Assembly: GCF_021648855.1 (NCBI RefSeq)
Contig: NZ_JAKJHX010000066.1
Coordinates: 1 to 28,451 of the forward strand
DNA length: 28,451 bases
Direction of reading: 5' to 3'
Source of the DNA: Tychonema litorale BBK16
GTDB taxonomy: Bacteria; Cyanobacteriota; Cyanobacteriia; Cyanobacteriales; Microcoleaceae
Below, in pieces: positions 23,823 to 28,451 of the stretch (positions are counted from its first letter, which is position 1; each line of letters begins with the position of its first letter). The notes beneath the pieces are model-generated. The model was not told the origin of the DNA. It saw only the letters and a program-made list of their open reading frames with translations, and did not search any database. The translations under genes and the position numbers were made by a program.

Positions 23823-25514
23823 GTGATCGATCGCATCAACCATGAACTCTTGAATCTGCTACCACCGGATGCTAAGGTGATTGTCGAAATTGGCTGTGGT
23901 ACGGGTGCTACGGGCGCGCAGTACAAGCTGACTAATCCTCACTGTCAGTATATTGGCATTGAGTGCGATCGAGAAAAAGCGAAAATTGCAGTCGATCGGC
24001 TAAACTGGGTGACGATCGCCAATATTGAAGAAACAGACATCGCCAGTCTCGATATCGCCCCAGATACCGTCGATTGTTTGATTTTTGGCGATTTGTTGCC
24101 TTACCTCAAAAATCCTTGGGATATCCTCAAGCAGTATAGTGTTTTACTGAATCCAGAGGGGCAAGTTTTCGCCAAGATTCCCAATGTTCAATATTGGCGC
24201 AGAATTGTCCATCTGTTGCGGGGACAATGGGAGAATCCTGAAGGTAAAATGCAACACTGGTTTACCCTAGAAAGGATTAAATCACTATTTGCTGAAGCCG
24301 GATTGCAGGTTTACGAATTGCAAGGAAAGGGACAGAAAACCGACAATTTTGCCCAGTTTCAGGAATTGCTGCATCCAATGGTTAAGGCTTTAGAGCTCCA
24401 ATCGAGCAATTTTGCGACGGAAACTGGTGCTGAATATTATATTGTGCGATCCTCTTCGAGGGCTTCGCTAACGACCAAAACGCCAGTAACACCACGCCGA
24501 CTACTGATCCAAACTATCATTATGGCTCCTACGGGGTGCGATCGCGTGCGAGTTTTGGAACCTGACAAATTTAGCGCTACAATTCCAGGTGTCCGCACTA
24601 TATCTGCGGTAAAAACAACAGAATTAATCGCCCCACTTCCAGCCGAAGAAAAGGTATTCATTTGGCAACGGACAATTATGCAGTATCCTGCCTATATTCC
24701 CCGACTCAAACAACTTTTACAACAAGGCTATTTAATCGTAGCCGAAATTGACGACAATCCCATCCGTCGCCGGGAATATGCAGACAACAATTACCTCAGC
24801 TACCGTGGTTGTCATTGCGTTCAAACTTCTACAGAACCCCTAGCCAAAGTTTTGCGACAGTACAATCCTAATGTAGCAGTATTCGCAAATCAATTAGCCG
24901 TTCTACCTCCGCCACGAACTTATTCTGAAGATACAGTCACGCTATTTTTCGGTGCCATCAATCGCGAGAAAGATTGGGAACCAATTATGGCAGCGCTGAA
25001 TCGAGTTTTGGTTGCTCACAAACACCGGATTCGAGTCAAAGTGATTCACGATAGGCTGTTTTTTGATTCCTTGGAAATACCACACAAGGAATTTGAATCA
25101 TTTTGTAGTTATGAACGGTATCAAGAAATTATGTACAGTTGTGATATCGCTATTTTGCCGCTAGTTTCTAACCCGATAAATGAAATGAAATCCGACTTGA
25201 AATTTATTGAATGTGCGGCGCGGGGAGTTGCGGTGTTGGCAAGTCCTACGGTATACGAAAATTCAATTGTTGAAGGTGAAACCGGGTTAATTTATAGATA
25301 TGAAAAAGAGTTTGAAAATAAGCTGAATTTGCTGATTTCCGATGCTCAAACGCGCAGACAAATAGCTGGGAATGCTTACGAGTGGGTGCGCGACAACCGT
25401 TTGCTGTGCGGGCACTATCGGCAACGACATGACTGGTATTTGCAGATGCTGGATGATTTGCCGCGTTTGAATGCTGAGTTGCGCGATCGGCTTCCAGAGT
25501 TGTTTGAGGACTGA
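23823..25514 (+). CDS. Fusion of SAM-dependent methyltransferase and GT-B glycosyltransferase
   Basis: The 563-residue product begins with a class I methyltransferase (~1-200): motif I VEIGCGTGATG at 21-31, an acidic residue after strand 2 (IGIECDREKA), and FGDLLPYLKNPW as the post-II region typical of sugar or small-molecule methyltransferases. After a short Ser/Thr-rich linker, residues ~225-563 form a GT-B-like domain (family 1/4 or CgeB type) with IAILPLVSNPINEMKSDLKF near residue 456, the usual nucleotide-sugar-binding end. It starts with GTG; an AGGA lies ~14 bases upstream. It is divergent from the giant glycosyltransferase, so both may share a regulatory region. The fusion suggests adding and methylating a sugar on the same acceptor; specificity is unknown. 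Confidence 0.88.
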   Translation: MIDRINHELLNLLPPDAKVIVEIGCGTGATGAQYKLTNPHCQYIGIECDREKAKIAVDRLNWVTIANIEETDIASLDIAPDTVDCLIFGDLLPYLKNPWDILKQYSVLLNPEGQVFAKIPNVQYWRRIVHLLRGQWENPEGKMQHWFTLERIKSLFAEAGLQVYELQGKGQKTDNFAQFQELLHPMVKALELQSSNFATETGAEYYIVRSSSRASLTTKTPVTPRRLLIQTIIMAPTGCDRVRVLEPDKFSATIPGVRTISAVKTTELIAPLPAEEKVFIWQRTIMQYPAYIPRLKQLLQQGYLIVAEIDDNPIRRREYADNNYLSYRGCHCVQTSTEPLAKVLRQYNPNVAVFANQLAVLPPPRTYSEDTVTLFFGAINREKDWEPIMAALNRVLVAHKHRIRVKVIHDRLFFDSLEIPHKEFESFCSYERYQEIMYSCDIAILPLVSNPINEMKSDLKFIECAARGVAVLASPTVYENSIVEGETGLIYRYEKEFENKLNLLISDAQTRRQIAGNAYEWVRDNRLLCGHYRQRHDWYLQMLDDLPRLNAELRDRLPELFED

Positions 25515-25572
25515 ATGCGATAAAATTATTGTTCTGTTTTATTGTTTAATTTTTAATTATTAATCCACACCA

Positions 25573-26442
25573 ATGCGAATTCTATTCACTATTGCCCACT
25601 TTTACAATCCTAGCGGCGACGGAAAACACGCTTCCCAGCGAAATGATCCGCAACCGCGACTCAATGCTTTAACCGCTTGCATCACATCCCTGCAAGCTTT
25701 GTACGGCAAATCTCAGTGCATGATTCACATTGGCGAATGTGCAACTATCCCAGCCAATCAAGATCAAAATCACGAAATTGACATTGTTGTTTGCACTACC
25801 CAAGGCTATCATTTGTTGGCTCAACTGCCGATACAGCCGAAATCTTTCATGCACCATGCTACGAAATGCGAACCGCTGTTGTTAGGCTTTGAGTGTCAGG
25901 CAGTTTTACGAGCTTGTCTTGACAAATATGATTATTTCTGCTATTTGGAAGATGATTTAATTTTGCATGATTCATGGTTTTTTAATAAGTTAAATTGGTT
26001 TAGGCATCATGGGGGGAATGGCAATTTGTTACAGCCAAATCGCTACGAAATATCGCCGAAAGCACCTGTTTTTAAGGCTTATATCGATGGTGATTTAACG
26101 CCGTCTGCGACTACAAAATTTCAAAATGTGGAGGAACAACGGCAGTTATTGGGCAAAATCATGGAACAAAAAATTGCTTTTGAGCGGGCTTTGAATCCTC
26201 ATGCTGGATGCTATTTTTTGAACGCTGAACAAATGAAACACTGGGCGAGTCAGCCTGATTTTTTGGATAGGGATACTAGCTTTATTGGCCCGCTGGAAAG
26301 TGCTGCAACTTTGGGAATTATGCGGAATTTTAAAATTTATAAACCCGTTGCTGCTTATGCTAATTTTTTGGAGATTCAACACTTTGGATCGAGTTTTCTG
26401 AAGTTGATTGGTAATAAGGTGAGGTTTTCGGAAGAGGGATAA
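25573..26442 (+). CDS. Putative GT-A-fold glycosyltransferase-like protein (289 aa)
   Basis: I do not recognise a named family with certainty. The N-terminus RILFTIAHFYNP and the sequence CYLEDDLILHDSWFF, with Asp127-Asp128, look like a GT-A nucleotide-sugar site with its DXD-type metal ligands. A downstream ALNPHAGCYFLNAEQ and FIGPLESAATLGIM fit acceptor-side elements. There is no signal peptide or membrane helix. The gene follows the methyltransferase-GT after 58 bases on the same strand, so the two likely form an operon, and it belongs by context to the same glycan pathway. Similar genes occur next to glycosyltransferases in other Oscillatoriales, from memory only. Confidence 0.65.
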   Translation: MRILFTIAHFYNPSGDGKHASQRNDPQPRLNALTACITSLQALYGKSQCMIHIGECATIPANQDQNHEIDIVVCTTQGYHLLAQLPIQPKSFMHHATKCEPLLLGFECQAVLRACLDKYDYFCYLEDDLILHDSWFFNKLNWFRHHGGNGNLLQPNRYEISPKAPVFKAYIDGDLTPSATTKFQNVEEQRQLLGKIMEQKIAFERALNPHAGCYFLNAEQMKHWASQPDFLDRDTSFIGPLESAATLGIMRNFKIYKPVAAYANFLEIQHFGSSFLKLIGNKVRFSEEG

Positions 26443-26540
26443 GCCAATTTAAACAAATAGATAGTTTACCGTTGTTTCTGAATTATCTCTATACAGCATA
26501 TTCCATGTATATGTGGTACAGATAATCTGGCACTCCAAGT

Positions 26541-26600
26541 AAGGTGCGTCGCTTTCTATATCTGGGATAAAACTTGCAGATACAGGAAGCGACGTACCCT
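26541..26600. repeat. Imperfect inverted repeat (AAGGTGCGTCGCTT type)
   Basis: Bases 26541-26564 and 26577-26600 pair over 24 positions with a few mismatches. It lies between the converging ends of the GT-A-like gene and the dehydrogenase gene and could serve as a two-way terminator. Three to four TTCCCAA/TTTCCAA heptamers follow at about 26613-26638. Confidence 0.65.
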
Positions 26601-26638
26601 ACCAAAAACTTAATTCCCAATTCCCAATTTCCAATTTC

Positions 26639-27979
26639 CTATGATCGATACTGAACGCGATAAATTCGATTATTTCCCTCTTCAGTAAATAGCAAACTCC
26701 CATCAGGCAATACTAACAAACCAACTGGCCTTCCCCAAGTTTTTGGCCCCGACGGATCTGTCAAAAACCCAGTCAGAAAATCCTCATAATAACCTTCAGG
26801 ACGAAACTTAGTATTGAAAGGTACAAACACAATTTTGTAACCAGTTCCAGCGTTGCGGTTCCAACTACCACGAAATGCGACAAATGCTCCGTTATGATAT
26901 CTTTTAGGAAATGTTTTGCCGTCATAAAACTGAAGTCCTAAAGCGGCTGAATGTGCCTGAAAAAGCACATCCGGCATCAATGTTTTAGCGGCTAAATCAG
27001 GACGCTGACTCCTACCATTTTGGACGTGACGTGGGTCGAGTAGATTCGGCTTTAAGTAAGTATAAGGCCAGCCATAGAATTGACCTTGACGAATTCTGGT
27101 CAAGTAATCGGGTACCAAATCATCTCCCAAACCATCACGTTCGTTGACTGTGGTGTAAAGTTGCCCGCTTTTTGGGTGAAAATCTAATCCTACGGGATTA
27201 CGCAAGCCTGAAGCAAAAGTTTGCTGATTTTTGCCATCCAAATTCATCACCTGCACAGATGCCCTTGGTAGTGGTTCAGCATCGGCATTTGACTGAGAAC
27301 CAACTGATACATAAAGTTTCTGATTGTCCGGCGACATCACAACGTTGCGTGTCCAATGTTGGTTGTAGCCACCGCCCGGTAAATCGGCGATTTTTTGACC
27401 TGTTCCGGTGAGTTTTTGTTGTCCATTTATGTAAGGAAATCGGCGGACTTCCGCAGTATTTCCTAGGAAGAAGTAGCCGGGAGCAAATGCCATACCAAAG
27501 GGAATATTTAATCCATTTTCTGCTTGAGCAAAAGTCTGGCGAATTTCAGCAACTCCGTCGCCGTTAGCATCTCGGAGTAATCTAATTCGATTCTGTCGTG
27601 TTTCCGTGACTAAAATGTCGCCTGTGGGTGTCAAGGCTAGCCAGCGGGGAGCATCGAGATTGTCGGCAAAAACGTTGACTACAAAGCCTGGAGGGACTCG
27701 CAGAATGGGCGATTGGGGTGGGGGTATGACTTGAGGAGGTTTTGAGGCGCTGTCTGTTGCAAAAGGCTGAGGTAAGTTTTCTGGGTTGATGCGGATGGGC
27801 TGTGGCGTGAGTGGCTTGGTGGGTATTATCTGACTGGTTGGAGAATTGGTGTTTACTTGGGAGGGAATCTGGGATAGGGGGCTGGCTTCGGAAATTGCAG
27901 GGGCTTGAGCATCTGTAGCTCGATCGCACGTAGTCACCAAAACCAATAGAATCAGCAGTAAGAAACGCAGTTTAGACAT
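26639..27979 (-). CDS. Exported PQQ-type sorbosone/glucose dehydrogenase-like beta-propeller
   Basis: The 446-residue protein belongs to the GSDH/L-sorbosone dehydrogenase family, six-bladed propellers that oxidise sugars using PQQ in the periplasm. Residues 1-17 are a hydrophobic signal; VTTC at 15-18 is a poor but possible lipobox. A Pro/Ser/Gln-rich spacer runs to ~90. Family motifs follow: PFGMAFAPGYFFLGN, HWTRNVVMSPD, SGLRNPVGLDFHP, NERDGLGDDLVPDYLT, GQFYGWPYTY, FRGSWNRN and WGRPVGLLVLPDG. Whether PQQ is used cannot be read from sequence; cyanobacteria often lack PQQ synthesis, so a lectin-like or other role is possible. It stands alone, converging on the GT-A-like gene and divergent from the TnpB element. 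Confidence 0.9.
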   Translation of the reverse strand: MSKLRFLLLILLVLVTTCDRATDAQAPAISEASPLSQIPSQVNTNSPTSQIIPTKPLTPQPIRINPENLPQPFATDSASKPPQVIPPPQSPILRVPPGFVVNVFADNLDAPRWLALTPTGDILVTETRQNRIRLLRDANGDGVAEIRQTFAQAENGLNIPFGMAFAPGYFFLGNTAEVRRFPYINGQQKLTGTGQKIADLPGGGYNQHWTRNVVMSPDNQKLYVSVGSQSNADAEPLPRASVQVMNLDGKNQQTFASGLRNPVGLDFHPKSGQLYTTVNERDGLGDDLVPDYLTRIRQGQFYGWPYTYLKPNLLDPRHVQNGRSQRPDLAAKTLMPDVLFQAHSAALGLQFYDGKTFPKRYHNGAFVAFRGSWNRNAGTGYKIVFVPFNTKFRPEGYYEDFLTGFLTDPSGPKTWGRPVGLLVLPDGSLLFTEEGNNRIYRVQYRS

Positions 27980-28033
27980 AGCAATTTCTCAATTATTGCT
28001 CGATAATCTTAATTATCAAAAAATTGGGTTGAA

Positions 28034-28058
28034 AACCCCGTCCTTAAGGACGGCTTTA
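28034..28058. repeat. Left-end hairpin of the tnpB element
   Basis: CCGTCCTTAAGGACGG is a perfect 16-base palindrome, followed by CTTTAA, 60 bases before tnpB. It matches, in inverted orientation, the hairpin at 11-38. Subterminal palindromes of this kind are the binding sites of TnpA transposases in the IS200/IS605 family. Confidence 0.65.
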
Positions 28059-28117
28059 ATTCTCTGGTAAATTTTACTCAGCCTGTTAGAATGGAATAGT
28101 AAAACAAACGACAAACA

Positions 28118-28451
28118 ATGAAAGCAAGATTCCAATACAGATTCTATCCTACCACTCAACAACGCCAAAGTTTAGCGCAGTTGTTTGGTTGTGTCAGAGT
28201 TGTTTGGAATGATGCCTTAACTCAAAGCAAGTCAGAAAAGTATCCAGGCTACAACACTCTATCCAAATCTCTAACTCTCTCTAAAAAGACAGAAGAGAGA
28301 GCCTGGTTAAACGATGTATCATCCGTGCCGTTGCAGCAATCTATCAAACAATTAGATATTGCTTACAAAAACTATTTTAACTCCCTAAAAGGGAAAAGAA
28401 AAGGTAAAAAACTCGGTCAACCCAGGTTCAAAAAAAAGACTAACAGTCAAT
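28118..28451 (+). CDS. tnpB: TnpB, RNA-guided nuclease of an IS200/IS605-family element (5' part only)
   Basis: The frame opens with ATG at 28118 and stays open to the window end (111 codons). The start MKARFQYRFYPTTQQRQSLA, then LFGCVRVVWNDAL, and PRFKKK match the N-terminal HTH_OrfB_IS605 domain of TnpB, the compact omega-RNA-guided nuclease related to Cas12. The RuvC motifs lie beyond the window, so activity cannot be judged. No tnpA is visible upstream, only a subterminal hairpin, so this is probably a tnpB-only (IS1341-like) element moved in trans. It is distinct from the dead C-terminal relic at 9569. Confidence 0.93.
   Translation, partial: MKARFQYRFYPTTQQRQSLAQLFGCVRVVWNDALTQSKSEKYPGYNTLSKSLTLSKKTEERAWLNDVSSVPLQQSIKQLDIAYKNYFNSLKGKRKGKKLGQPRFKKKTNSQ

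Overview
The window reads as chromosomal DNA of a filamentous, non-heterocystous cyanobacterium of the Oscillatoria/Microcoleus/Phormidium type. This is inferred from the density of GCGATCGC-type (HIP1) octamers, 7-bp tandem repeats between genes, dispersed hairpin repeats of the GTAGGGACACGGCA family, TnpB-type insertion sequences and cyanobacterial protein architectures. I see no rRNA, tRNA or CRISPR array.

Layout. (1) 1-826: repeat-rich DNA with one small hypothetical gene and a decayed ORF. (2) 827-6685: a hybrid sensor kinase with an AmiC/UrtA-like ligand domain, a large nested palindrome, a small protein built of ~19-residue RP(I/V) repeats, and divergent uvrB. (3) 6686-9786: an accessory stretch. 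A remnant DUF6883/DUF4926 pair sits between two 43-bp copies of the uvrB 3' end. It is followed by two small hypothetical genes, a winged-helix regulator with an operator-like repeat array over its promoter, an aldo/keto reductase fragment and a TnpB relic. (4) 9787-23654, all on the minus strand: a giant GT4-GT2-GT41-like glycosyltransferase, then a cytosolic parvulin, a type I secretion ABC transporter (cNMP-like domain plus dead C39 domain), an HlyD-family adaptor, a GT-C-like membrane protein, a polyprenyl-phosphate-type GT2 and a nucleotide-sugar epimerase. (5) 23823-26442, plus strand: a methyltransferase-glycosyltransferase fusion and a small GT-A-like protein. (6) 26639-27979: an exported sorbosone/glucose dehydrogenase-like beta-propeller on the minus strand. 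(7) 28118-end: the N-terminal part of an IS200/IS605-family TnpB.

How they may work together (inference). The minus-strand block looks like one glycosylation-and-export locus. The parvulin, ABC transporter and HlyD-family adaptor form a type I secretion module. The epimerase, GT2 and GT-C protein could supply and use a lipid-linked sugar at the outer face of the membrane. The multi-domain GT and the methyltransferase-GT act on cytoplasmic substrates. No cargo gene is adjacent. The most unusual points are the predicted cytosolic placement of the ligand domain in the sensor kinase, the uvrB-tail direct repeats around the DUF6883/DUF4926 remnant, the dead C39 domain combined with a cytosolic parvulin, and hairpin repeats absorbed in frame into two proteins.
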